From: Sphingomicrobium sp.
GTDB lineage: Bacteria > Pseudomonadota > Alphaproteobacteria > Sphingomonadales > Sphingomonadaceae
Direction of reading: 5' to 3'
DNA: 37,728 bases
Assembly: GCA_025450755.1 (NCBI GenBank)
Contig: JANWLR010000002.1
Location: 1-37,728, forward strand
Below, piece by piece: positions 6,946-13,989 of this stretch. The position numbers and the translations under genes are program-made. Within the stretch, counting starts at the first letter, position 1. The number at the start of each line of letters is the position of its first letter. Under the pieces are notes generated by a model. That model saw only the letters and a program-made list of their open reading frames with translations. It ran no database searches and was not told the origin of the DNA.

Positions 6946-8225
6946 TCGACGAGAGCAACGATTCGGCGTTCAAGAGTTGGTGCGAGAGCGCACAGGGCGG
7001 CGGCTTTCCCATCCAGAATCTCCCCCTCGGGATTTTCTCGGTCGGCGAGCGGCGCCGCCGCGCCGGTGTCGCGATCGGCGACTTCGTGCTCGATCTCGCC
7101 GGAATCTCCGATGTGTTGGACGAAGACTGGCGCGCTGACCTGTCGCAGCCGGTGCTGAACGGCTGGCTTGCGCGCGGCCCCGACGCGCAGCGGGCGCTTC
7201 GCGAACGCTTGCAGGAGCTGCTCTCCGACGAGAAATACCGCGACGAGGTAGAGCCGCAGCTGGTCGGCCAAAGCGAGGTGCGGTTTCACCTCCCATGCTT
7301 CGTCGGCGACTACAGCGACTTTTACGTCGGCATCCATCACGCGACCAACGTCGGCAAGCAGTTCCGGCCCGACAATCCGCTGCTTCCGAACTACAAATAT
7401 GTTCCGATCGGGTACCACGGGCGCGCAAGCTCAGTGCGTGCTTCCGGCGAGCCAGTGATCCGGCCCAACGGACAGCGCAAGGCGGCCGATGCGGATGCGC
7501 CGGAATATGGTCCGAGCCGCCGCCTCGATTACGAGCTCGAGCTCGGAATCTGGATCGGGCATGGCAACGATCTGGGTTGCTCGATCCCGATCGGCGAGGC
7601 CGCCGACCATATCGCCGGCTATTGCCTGCTCAACGATTGGTCTGCGCGCGACATCCAGGCTTGGGAATATCAGCCGCTTGGCCCGTTCCTCGCGAAGAAC
7701 TTCCTGACCAGCGTCAGCCCCTGGGTCGTTACGCCGCAGGCGCTCTCGCCGTTCCGCAAAGCAATGCCGTCGCGGCCTTCCGGCGACCCGCAGCCGCTGC
7801 CCTATCTAAGCGATGCTGAAGACCAGAAAACCGGAGCGTTGGCCATTCTATTGGAGGTGACGCTCACCACGGACAAAATGCGGCAGGCGGGCCTTGCTCC
7901 GCATATTCTCTCGCGCGGATCGGCAGACGCGGCGATGTATTGGAGCGCCGCGCAGATCGTCGCCCATCACAGCTCCAATGGCTGCAACCTCCAGCCGGGC
8001 GACCTGATCGGCACCGGAACGCTGTCGACCGACAGCGCGGGTGGACTTGGGTCGCTACTCGAGATCAGCCATGGCGGAAAACAGCCCGTGCAGCTCGCGA
8101 GCGGCGAGGCTCGAAGCTTTCTCGAGGACGGCGATGAAATCACGCTCAAGGCCTGGTGCGAACGCGACGGCGTCGTTCGCATCGGTTTCGGCGAATGCGT
8201 CGGCCGCGTGGTTTCCTCAAGCTAG
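6942..8225 (+). CDS. fahA: Fumarylacetoacetase
   Basis: A 427-residue fumarylacetoacetate hydrolase, the last step of tyrosine catabolism, giving fumarate and acetoacetate. Seen: a small SH3-like N-terminal domain, then the catalytic FAH fold with D-Y-S-D-F-Y-x-G-I-H-H-A-T (metal ligand Asp and catalytic His), Y-E-L-E-L-G (two metal-ligand glutamates) and N-D-W-S-A-R-D-I-Q-x-W-E (metal Asp, Arg and Gln of the active site), followed by an A-K-N-F lysine. The GTG at 6942 overlaps the hmgA TGA by four bases and is preferred over an in-frame GTG at 6912, which would lie deep in hmgA. Its 3' end overlaps the convergent reductase gene by 9 bases. Confidence 0.95.
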   Translation: MIDESNDSAFKSWCESAQGGGFPIQNLPLGIFSVGERRRRAGVAIGDFVLDLAGISDVLDEDWRADLSQPVLNGWLARGPDAQRALRERLQELLSDEKYRDEVEPQLVGQSEVRFHLPCFVGDYSDFYVGIHHATNVGKQFRPDNPLLPNYKYVPIGYHGRASSVRASGEPVIRPNGQRKAADADAPEYGPSRRLDYELELGIWIGHGNDLGCSIPIGEAADHIAGYCLLNDWSARDIQAWEYQPLGPFLAKNFLTSVSPWVVTPQALSPFRKAMPSRPSGDPQPLPYLSDAEDQKTGALAILLEVTLTTDKMRQAGLAPHILSRGSADAAMYWSAAQIVAHHSSNGCNLQPGDLIGTGTLSTDSAGGLGSLLEISHGGKQPVQLASGEARSFLEDGDEITLKAWCERDGVVRIGFGECVGRVVSSS

Positions 8226-9173
8226 GCCGAGGCTTTCCGCCATGAGCCTGGTGACGCCGTAGAGCCGGTCAAGCGCCGGCGTCTCGATCCCCTTCGCAAC
8301 CGCGATTTCGCGCGGTGCGCCGAGCAATGCCTCAAGTTCGATCGGCCGTCCGGCTTCGACGTCCTGGAGCATCGACGTCTTGAACGCGCCAAGGCGCGCC
8401 GTCACTGCCATCCGGTCCTCGCCACTCTCGCTGATCGGGCAGCCGATCGCGGCGCCGACCGCCGCGAGTTCGGCCATGCCCTCGAGCATCCACGCGCGGC
8501 ATTCGGGGTCGGCCAAGATCCGATCGCAACTCGCGCGCGTCAGCGCCGACAACGGGTTGATCGTCGCATTGCCCCACAATTTGTACCAGATGGCGCGGCC
8601 GACATTGCCGCTGATGTCGGGCTTGAGGCCCGCTCGATCGAGCAGTCCGAAAAGCTCGGCTACGCGCTTGCTCGTCTCACCGCCCTGCGGCTCGCCGATG
8701 ATCAAATTGTCGGCATGTTTCACAACGATGCTGTTGGCAGCCGATCGGTAGCAGGAGGCATGCACGACGCAGCCGATCAGCTGCTCAAAAGGCAGGGCTG
8801 CGGCGATGCTGCCTTCGGGATCGACCGACTTGAGTTTCGTCCCTTCGACAAACCACCAGGGCACGCCATTTAGCATTGGTACGATGATCGTCTGAGTTCC
8901 GATCAAGGGCCGGAGCTCGGACGCCAGCGAGGGCAGCGCCGGCGCTTTCACCGCAACAATCAGGATGTCTTGATGTCCAAGCGGCGCGCAATCGTCACTG
9001 CCGATGACATCGGCGACGAACTCTTCCCCGCGTTCCTGGAGACGCAGTCCCTCGGCACGAATCAGATGAAGCGTATCGCCGCGCGCGAACACGTTGACCT
9101 GCTCGCCCGCCAGTGCGAGCTTCGCGGCCACCCAGCCGCCAATCGCCCCCGCACCGACAACGCAAATTTTCAT
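8217..9173 (-). CDS. 2-dehydropantoate 2-reductase family protein
   Basis: A 318-residue NAD(P)-dependent reductase of the ketopantoate reductase (PanE/ApbA) family. The N-terminal Rossmann motif G-A-G-A-I-G (7-12) is intact. The catalytic Lys198 with Asn202 (W-Y-K-L-W-G-N) and a C-terminal substrate glutamate around 279 (R-P-I-E-L-E) match the E. coli residues Lys176, Asn180 and Glu256. True PanE makes pantoate for coenzyme A. Paralogues with other 2-oxoacid substrates are common, and no other pan genes are nearby, so the exact substrate is open. It is divergent from the persulfide dioxygenase gene with 47 bases between them. Confidence 0.88.
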   Translation of the reverse strand: MKICVVGAGAIGGWVAAKLALAGEQVNVFARGDTLHLIRAEGLRLQERGEEFVADVIGSDDCAPLGHQDILIVAVKAPALPSLASELRPLIGTQTIIVPMLNGVPWWFVEGTKLKSVDPEGSIAAALPFEQLIGCVVHASCYRSAANSIVVKHADNLIIGEPQGGETSKRVAELFGLLDRAGLKPDISGNVGRAIWYKLWGNATINPLSALTRASCDRILADPECRAWMLEGMAELAAVGAAIGCPISESGEDRMAVTARLGAFKTSMLQDVEAGRPIELEALLGAPREIAVAKGIETPALDRLYGVTRLMAESLGLA

Positions 9174-9220
9174 TGCACAGCCGATGGGCTAAGATGCGGC
9201 CACGGGGCAAGGGGCAAGCA

Positions 9221-9928
9221 ATGATCTTCCGTCAATTGTTTGAGCCGCAATCTTCAACTTACACGTATCTCATTGCCTGTGACCGGACTCGCGAGGCGGT
9301 TTTGATCGACCCGGTTCTTGAAACGGTCGAGCGCGATTTGGCCTTGCTCGCCGAGCTCGGGCTCACCCTTAAATATACCGTCGAAACGCACATCCATGCC
9401 GACCATGTGACCGGCGCCGCCCGCTTGCGCGAGGAGACCGGAAGCAAGGCGGCCGTTCCGGAAAAGAGCGCTGCGGAGCATGTCGGCCTGCCCGTCCGCG
9501 AAGGCATAACGATCGCATTTGGCGATCTGCACCTGCAGCCGCTCTACACTCCGGGCCACACAGACGATCACCATGCCTATCTGTTCCGGGGTTCGGACGG
9601 ATGGCGTGTCTTTACCGGCGACGCGCTGATGATCGATGGTTGCGGGCGTACCGATTTTCAGAACGGGGACGCTGCCACGCTCTATCATTCAGTCCACGAC
9701 AAGATCTTCACTTTGCCCGAGGACACGCTCGTCTATCCCGGCCACGATTATCAGCAGCGGCGCGTCAGCAGTGTCGGCCAGGAAAAGGCACGAAATCCGC
9801 GTCTGGGTGGCGGCAAGAGTCTCGATGAGTTCGTCGCCCTCATGAACGGACTGAACCTGCCCCGGCCCAAGAAGATGGATGTCGCGGTACCTGCAAACCG
9901 CGAATGCGGCGAGATCCAGGCAGCCTAG
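9221..9928 (+). CDS. ETHE1-like persulfide dioxygenase (MBL fold)
   Basis: A 235-residue metallo-beta-lactamase-fold enzyme. The H-I-H-A-D-H motif (57-62), His113 (T-P-G-H-T), Asp134 (F-T-G-D) and His175 (Y-P-G-H-D-Y) are in place. As in ETHE1-type persulfide dioxygenases these bind a single iron (2-His-1-Asp facial set). The C-terminal Q-E-K-x-x-N-P-R-L segment is also typical of ETHE1 and separates it from glyoxalase II. Expected reaction: glutathione persulfide plus O2 to glutathione plus sulfite, in sulfide detoxification. The ATG at 9221 follows AAGGGGCAA; the longer in-frame start lies antisense to the reductase gene. No rhodanese or sulfide:quinone reductase gene is adjacent. Confidence 0.88.
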   Translation: MIFRQLFEPQSSTYTYLIACDRTREAVLIDPVLETVERDLALLAELGLTLKYTVETHIHADHVTGAARLREETGSKAAVPEKSAAEHVGLPVREGITIAFGDLHLQPLYTPGHTDDHHAYLFRGSDGWRVFTGDALMIDGCGRTDFQNGDAATLYHSVHDKIFTLPEDTLVYPGHDYQQRRVSSVGQEKARNPRLGGGKSLDEFVALMNGLNLPRPKKMDVAVPANRECGEIQAA

Positions 9929-10034
9929 CGACCGCGGTTCCGTTCTTGGTTCGGTTGACTAGCCAAAAACGCCAAGGTGGGGGCCGCGTTTCTCACTCCA
10001 TTGCAATTAATAATAGCTCCGCGGACGGCCGAAC

Positions 10035-10832
10035 TTATCGAGCATCGCCATCGCCATCGCCATCGCCTTGAGCCGCGCGCGCAGCGGCGGCGCTCGGCTT
10101 GCCTTTCAAAGCCCATTCCAGTGCCACACCTAGGGCCGCACCGAGCAGTGGGCCGGCGATATAGATCCACGTCGTCGAATAGTGCGCCCAGAGTAAATCG
10201 GGTCCTATCGAGCGCGCGGGATTCATCGAGGCGCCAGTCAATGAGCCAGCCCACAAGCCGGCAAGCGCGATATAAGCGCCCACGGGAATCGCAGCGTTGG
10301 GACCCAGGAAGCCCGCCTCGGATGCGGTCCCAAGGATGGTGTTCACGAGGACTGCCGTCAAAAGCACTTCGAGCCCAAACGCTTTGACCATCGAAATGCC
10401 CTGGCCCGGCGAACTTGCTCCAAATCTCCCATCTATTCCGAGGATGAGGTAAAGGATGGCAGCGCCTGCAAGACACCCAAGAAGCTGGGCGGCAATATAT
10501 CCTGGCACTCGAATCCATGGGAAATTGCGGCGCAATGCAAAGGCGAAGGTCACTGCCGGATTGACGTGGGCACCACTGACCGAGCCCATAAAATAGATGA
10601 TGCTCATTACCATCGCTCCCGGAGCAATGACCGCTGCAGCTGCCGATACATCGCTCGGTTGGGTCTTGTGCAGGGCCGCGCCTGCCGTCGCCACGAGCGT
10701 CAGTAGAAGGGTGCCCCAGAATTCGGCGATGAGCCGCCGCAGCTCGATTGTGGATCCTTGCCAGCGGGAAGTATCGGCGCCTTCAAGGGACCGGCCAATA
10801 TCCCTTTCTCTCGAGCGTGCGGTTCGCGTCAT
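10035..10832 (-). CDS. Aquaporin (MIP family)
   Basis: A 265-residue membrane channel of the major intrinsic protein family. Both pore motifs are present: N91-P-A93 (after G-A-H-V) and N204-P-A206, followed by Arg207, the selectivity-filter arginine. Six transmembrane spans fit between about residues 33 and 245. The ATG at 10832 is used; a TTG at 10862 would add ten residues but has no better ribosome site. An unusual 30-residue hydrophilic N-terminus precedes the first span. The C-terminus ends in a Gly-Asp repeat encoded by a hexanucleotide tandem repeat. It likely carries water or small neutral solutes; a glycerol channel cannot be excluded without modelling. Confidence 0.9.
   Translation of the reverse strand: MTRTARSRERDIGRSLEGADTSRWQGSTIELRRLIAEFWGTLLLTLVATAGAALHKTQPSDVSAAAAVIAPGAMVMSIIYFMGSVSGAHVNPAVTFAFALRRNFPWIRVPGYIAAQLLGCLAGAAILYLILGIDGRFGASSPGQGISMVKAFGLEVLLTAVLVNTILGTASEAGFLGPNAAIPVGAYIALAGLWAGSLTGASMNPARSIGPDLLWAHYSTTWIYIAGPLLGAALGVALEWALKGKPSAAAARAAQGDGDGDGDAR
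10044..10067. repeat. Hexanucleotide tandem repeat (ATCGCC)x4 in the aquaporin tail
   Basis: Four perfect head-to-tail copies of ATCGCC on the plus strand encode an alternating Gly-Asp run near the aquaporin C-terminus. A unit of six bases keeps the reading frame when copies are gained or lost, so the tail could vary in length without truncating the protein. Confidence 0.8.
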
Positions 10833-11013
10833 TCGATCCGGTTTGTTTTCGACAGCGTTCAACCGCGTCGATAGAATTTTGTTCAGTTGTAGTGCCTCAG
10901 CGCGCCGCAGTCCGTCCGAGGTGCGATCGTACTAATTCGCATGTTGCGCTAAGCGCGGGCGTGCAGACTTGCGCATCTTCAGACGCGCGGCCGGAACCTG
11001 CCTTGTCAAAGAG

Positions 11014-11042
11014 ATGGTGCCGCTTGACCCATCATCACGAAT
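11014..11042 (-). repeat. Decayed tRNA-Thr(CGT) 3' fragment (att-like remnant, distal)
   Basis: Read on the minus strand, this carries the acceptor 3' strand and CCA of tRNA-Thr(CGT) joined directly to the variable region and the 3' half of the anticodon arm. Compared with 12136-12182 it lacks exactly the 17-nt T-arm hairpin (GCGTG, loop, CACGC), has lost one G of the variable region and carries one A-to-G change. The outer 13 bases are identical. It is the counterpart of the perfect repeat at 831-876 but clearly older. Confidence 0.75.
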
Positions 11043-11123
11043 TTTAAGCCATTGATCTTGAACGATTTCGCACGAGATTGAAGAAACTTGAACTCCGCTC
11101 GGCATTCGCGACGCTCGAGGTGG

Positions 11124-11167
11124 AGGGCCGCGGGGGAAGCCGGACTGAACTTGAGGCGCGCGGCCCT
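11124..11167. repeat. Inverted repeat with 9-bp GC-rich arms
   Basis: AGGGCCGCG (11124-11132) and CGCGGCCCT (11159-11167) are perfect inverted arms around a 26-base loop. It lies in the non-coding part of islet 2, between the tRNA fragment and the antitoxin. It could be a recombination or protein-binding site, or a terminator shielding the module; nothing decides between these. Confidence 0.4.
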
Positions 11168-11244
11168 ACCAAGGCGCCACTAATTGGTCTGCAATGCGGG
11201 AGCTCTCCTTCGCCCCGATGATCGTGTTACCGCACCCTTTCTCC

Positions 11245-11287
11245 TTGCAAGTCTGAGTTGTCGCGATTAAAAACAAATCATCTAGAT
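11245..11287 (+). promoter_or_regulatory. Candidate promoter/operator of the RHH/ParE pair
   Basis: A -35-like TTGCAA (11245-11250) and a weak -10-like TTAAAA (11267-11272) are spaced by 16 bases in an AT-rich stretch. An 8-bp palindrome ATCTAGAT (11280-11287) lies close to the expected transcript start, directly before the ribosome site. It may be the antitoxin's binding site. Both calls are weak. Confidence 0.3.
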
Positions 11288-11301
11288 TGGGAGTGAATCC
11301 T

Positions 11302-11568
11302 ATGGCGGCTACCAGGGTTTTGACGGCCCATGTGCCGGCGGACCTCGCCGACAAGGTTGACGCGCTTGCCACCCGTATCGAGCGTTCGCGGGGATGGGTT
11401 ATGAAGCAAGCGCTGGCCGCATGGATTGACCAGGAGGAGGAGCGGCACAAGCTGACACTCGAAGCCCTGGCCGATGTCGATTCGGGCCGGGTGATCGATC
11501 ATCAGAGCATCCAGGCATGGGCCGATAGCCTTACGACCGACCGTCAATTGCCTCCGCCCACCCTGTGA
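11302..11568 (+). CDS. CopG/ParD-like ribbon-helix-helix antitoxin
   Basis: An 88-residue antitoxin. Residues about 4-46 are the ribbon-helix-helix domain: strand V-L-T-A-H-V-P, helix D-L-A-D-K-V-D-A-L-A, turn R-S-R-G-W-V and helix M-K-Q-A-L-A-A-W-I. The C-terminal part (47-88), with L-T-L-E-A-L-A-D-V-D-x-G-R-V-I-D-H and W-A-D-S-L, is the typical toxin-binding tail of RelE/ParE-linked RHH antitoxins. The ATG at 11302 has GGGAG at 11289-11293; an in-frame TTG at 11287 is less likely. Its TGA overlaps the toxin GTG by four bases, so production of the two is coupled. It is expected to repress its own promoter. Confidence 0.88.
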   Translation: MAATRVLTAHVPADLADKVDALATRIERSRGWVMKQALAAWIDQEEERHKLTLEALADVDSGRVIDHQSIQAWADSLTTDRQLPPPTL

Positions 11569-11858
11569 AAATCCAATGGACTGGCAAGGCAGCATCGGAC
11601 CTTGTGCGTCTGCACGAACACCTGCGGCCAGTTGCTCCAGAGGCCGCTGCCCGGCTGGTGCGACAACTCGCGCGCGCGCCAGACAAGCTGGTCGACTTTC
11701 CGCGTCTAGGAGAGAAACTCGAAGCCTTTGAGCCGCGCGAGGTCCGGCGGATCATCGTCGGCAATTACGAGCTTCGCTATGAGATCGAGACCGGGGCGAT
11801 CTTCATTCTACGGCTCTGGCATTGTCGCCAGAATCGCAGTCTTGAGCCGGAGAATTGA
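11565..11858 (+). CDS. ParE/RelE-superfamily toxin
   Basis: A 97-residue toxin of the RelE/ParE superfamily, starting at a GTG that overlaps the antitoxin stop (GTGA). Seen: the N-terminal strand I-Q-W-T, the long helical hairpin A-A-S-D-L-V-R-L-H-E-H-L through A-R-L-V-R-Q-L, the P-R-L-G-E-K-L turn, and the C-terminal strands R-R-I-I-V-G-N-Y-E-L-R-Y-E-I and I-F-I-L-R-L-W-H-C-R-Q. The R-x-W-H-x-R-Q ending is typical of ParE-like members, which poison DNA gyrase; RelE-like members cut mRNA on the ribosome. Which applies cannot be decided by eye. It is transcribed towards the convergent tRNA-Thr(CGT). Confidence 0.88.
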   Translation: MKIQWTGKAASDLVRLHEHLRPVAPEAAARLVRQLARAPDKLVDFPRLGEKLEAFEPREVRRIIVGNYELRYEIETGAIFILRLWHCRQNRSLEPEN

Positions 11859-12136
11859 GCGATGATGCCCTGGGCAGGCGAAACGGCATTCCGGGAATCG
11901 CATTTACCGTCGCTGGGCTCTTTCCCTCTTGCGCAGCGCGGCCGTCCGATGTTCCAGCGCTCCGGCCTATTCTACGGCTGCCGCTGCGACTTTCTGAACA
12001 TTGGGTAGCAGCCCGCTTATCGATAGTTAGCGGGCCGAATAGGCGGCGCTGCCCTACTGCAAGCCATCTGAGGCTAGCTATCAGACCCCCATCGTGCGAG
12101 AGTGGGAACTGTAAGATACTGTAATCTAACAAGAAA
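11859..12136. other. Non-coding right part of islet 2
   Basis: 278 bases between the ParE-like toxin and the tRNA 3' end. Short overlapping frames exist on both strands, but none has a ribosome site or recognisable protein pattern. No integrase remnant was seen. In islet 1 the matching spacer is absent, because the toxin stop touches the repeat. Confidence 0.5.
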
Positions 12137-12212
12137 TGGTGCCGCTTGCGTGACTCGAACACGCGACCCCATCATTACGAATGATGTGCTCTACCAGCTG
12201 AGCTAAAGCGGC
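12137..12212 (-). tRNA. tRNA-Thr (anticodon CGT)
   Basis: A 76-nt cloverleaf with encoded CCA. Acceptor GCCGCTT/AAGCGGC, D-stem GCTC/GAGC, anticodon stem CATCA/TGATG with loop TTCGTAA (anticodon CGT, decoding ACG), T-stem GCGTG/CACGC with loop TTCGAGT. All stems pair fully. Upstream on the minus strand TTGCGA (12265-12260) and ATAGGG (12243-12238), 16 bases apart, may be its promoter. This is the second tRNA-Thr in the window and the second that carries a toxin-antitoxin pair at its 3' end. Confidence 0.95.
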
Positions 12213-12359
12213 CTGGCCTTTTCAGGAGTGGGGCGCGCCCTATCAGCGACTTTGGCTGCTCGCAAGCGCGCCTTGGTTGCTAACCGTTTATGCTTAACGC
12301 TTTGGTAACGCCGCTCAGCCATTTTCTCTTCGAACAAGAGAGTGGGGCCCAGCGCAAAT

Positions 12360-13889
12360 ATGGACAGCTACCGCGAGCATCCGGGTGATTTCGACGCGCC
12401 GTCGTCCGGCGACGCGGCGCCGCCAAACGACGTAACCGCTGCTATTGGCACTGACGAACGGCGGATGCACGTGCGCGCATACAATTACTGGGTTTCGCTT
12501 CTGAACGGCCGCGACTTTCCGTCGATCGATGAGCTCGAACCCTCAGACGTCGTCGACTTCTCCGCCCATAGCGTCCTGCTCGATTTCACCTGCGGCCAAG
12601 ACAATCCTGCGATCCCCTACGTCGGGACCGCGATTCGCGATGAATGCGGCCTCGATGACGATATGCGGACGATTGGCGACATTCCGAGCCGGTCGCTGCT
12701 CTCCCGCCTGACCGACCATTACCTCCAGATCATCGCCAACCGCGCGCCCATCGGCTTCGAAGCCGAATATGAAAACATGCAGGGCGAGACGATTTGCTAC
12801 CGCGGAATCCTCATGCCCTTCTCGTCCGACGGCGAGCAGATCGATTTCATCTACGGTGTGATAAACTGGAAGCTCGTCGAGCTTCCCACCCATGCGTCCG
12901 CGGATGCAATGCCGGTTGTCGACTTTGCCGAGGCCGGGCAGGCCGATGAAGGGGATGCCGAAGACTTCGTTGAACCGGAAACCGTGGCAGAGGCGGATGC
13001 TCAACCCAAAGCCGCCGATGAGAGCCAAGACGCGGATGAATTGACCGCCGAATTCGAGGCTGAACCGGACTTCCACGCCGAATCCGAACCGGCCGTTGAA
13101 GACGAGCCGTTCGAGCTGACCGAAATCCTCCAATCGACCGTTGATGCAGAAGAACATCCTGTCGTCTTAGAGCCCGAGGCGGATATGCTTGCCGAGCCCG
13201 GGGCCTCAAGCGACGCGGGGACCATGCATTTCTCATGGGAAGACGGCCCGCTTCACGACGACGACCAGCCCACCGAGATCGAGCTGCCCGAAATTACGCT
13301 CGACGAGAATGCCGGACTCGCCGACCGGCTCTGGGCGGCCCGCGAGACCGCAGAATCCGTCAAGGCAGGCGAGGGCCGAACCCGCTCCGCGCTCTACAAG
13401 GCGCTTTCGCTTGCCTATGACTTTGCACTCGCTGCCGATGCGAACCCCGGCGAATATGCTGAGCTACTCGAGGAATCCGGCCTAAAGGCGCAGGCTCGGG
13501 CCCCGATGACACCGATCGTCAAGCTGGTCTTCGGAATTGACTATGACAAGGCGCGGCTGACCGAATTCGCCGCGGCATTGTCCTATGCGCGGCGGCAGGA
13601 GATTCCGCCTGGTGCTTTTCAGGATCTGCTCGAGAAACAGCCTGGTGGCCTTAAGGCTTTGGTCGCCGCCGAGCGTCAGGCACGCCGTCCCGAGCCGAGG
13701 CCCGACACCAAGGGCGAAGCCGCCCGAGCACGGCTGCGCTCGGCACCGCCAATGTCACTGGCCGACGTTTCGGCAGACGAGGAATTCGCTGTCGTCGTAA
13801 CTCGTCGCGGCGCCGATGGCCGTCACGAGCCGGTCGCGATCGTCGATGACGAAAATCTCGTGGAGCGCGCAATCCGTCGTGCGGCTTAA
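12360..13889 (+). CDS. PAS_5 domain protein with acidic linker
   Basis: A 509-residue cytoplasmic protein. Residues about 36-175 match the alphaproteobacterial PAS_5 domain: R-A-Y-N-Y-W, F-P-S-I-D-E-L-E-P, a Y-V-G-T strand and a final G-V-I-N-W strand. A long, very acidic linker rich in Glu, Asp and Ala follows (about 180-330), probably disordered. A conserved C-terminal region (about 345-509) contains an alpha-helical F-G-I-D-Y-D-K-A-R-L-T-E-F-A-A-A-L-S-Y-A segment and an Arg/Pro-rich stretch. No kinase, cyclase or DNA-binding domain is seen, so the output is unknown. The ATG at 12360 is used; an in-frame GTG at 12342 is possible. It lies 100 bases before the glutamate dehydrogenase gene. 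Confidence 0.78.
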   Translation: MDSYREHPGDFDAPSSGDAAPPNDVTAAIGTDERRMHVRAYNYWVSLLNGRDFPSIDELEPSDVVDFSAHSVLLDFTCGQDNPAIPYVGTAIRDECGLDDDMRTIGDIPSRSLLSRLTDHYLQIIANRAPIGFEAEYENMQGETICYRGILMPFSSDGEQIDFIYGVINWKLVELPTHASADAMPVVDFAEAGQADEGDAEDFVEPETVAEADAQPKAADESQDADELTAEFEAEPDFHAESEPAVEDEPFELTEILQSTVDAEEHPVVLEPEADMLAEPGASSDAGTMHFSWEDGPLHDDDQPTEIELPEITLDENAGLADRLWAARETAESVKAGEGRTRSALYKALSLAYDFALAADANPGEYAELLEESGLKAQARAPMTPIVKLVFGIDYDKARLTEFAAALSYARRQEIPPGAFQDLLEKQPGGLKALVAAERQARRPEPRPDTKGEAARARLRSAPPMSLADVSADEEFAVVVTRRGADGRHEPVAIVDDENLVERAIRRAA

Positions 13890-13921
13890 GCCGCGATCCG
13901 GCAGGTCAATGGCTGCTGGGG

Positions 13922-13951
13922 TTGTCCGTTTCGGGAGGGCGGGTCTATAGG
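13922..13951 (+). promoter_or_regulatory. Candidate promoter of the glutamate dehydrogenase gene
   Basis: TTGTCC (13922-13927) and TATAGG (13946-13951) are spaced by 18 bases, about 38 bases before the ATG at 13990. An imperfect GC-rich hairpin (13937-13963) covers the -10 and start region and might affect expression or end the upstream transcript. GGAG at 13974-13977 is the likely ribosome site. Confidence 0.45.
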
Positions 13952-13989
13952 CCCGGCCTGCCCACAGTCCCTCGGAGCAAGCTTTTTCC

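Larger units (their letters stand above)
10833..11301. other. Non-coding left flank of toxin-antitoxin islet 2
   Basis: No gene is supported in these 469 bases. They hold the aquaporin 5' region (10833-11013, no clear promoter seen), the decayed tRNA-Thr(CGT) 3' fragment (11014-11042), an inverted repeat (11124-11167) and the upstream region of the RHH/ParE pair. No integrase or integrase fragment is recognised. Confidence 0.55.
11014..12182. mobile_element. Toxin-antitoxin islet 2 at tRNA-Thr(CGT), remnant
   Basis: A segment of 1,122 bp from the decayed tRNA fragment to the intact tRNA-Thr(CGT) 3' end. It contains one RHH antitoxin gene and one ParE-like toxin gene and no recombinase. The geometry is the same as islet 1: intact tRNA at the high-coordinate side on the minus strand, module downstream of its 3' end, 3'-end copy at the far side. 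Because the distal copy is damaged, precise excision is less likely than for islet 1. Origin by integration is inference. Confidence 0.6.

Noticed and set aside
12280-12310. Possible CtrA-binding site (TAACC and TTAAC elements) upstream of the PAS gene
   Set aside because: Half-sites resemble the CtrA motif, but the spacing is not the usual seven bases, and the AT-rich region is also the tRNA-Thr(CGT) upstream region.
13937-13963. GC-rich hairpin as terminator of the PAS gene
   Set aside because: The stem is imperfect with two wobble pairs, lacks a T tract and overlaps a better promoter match.
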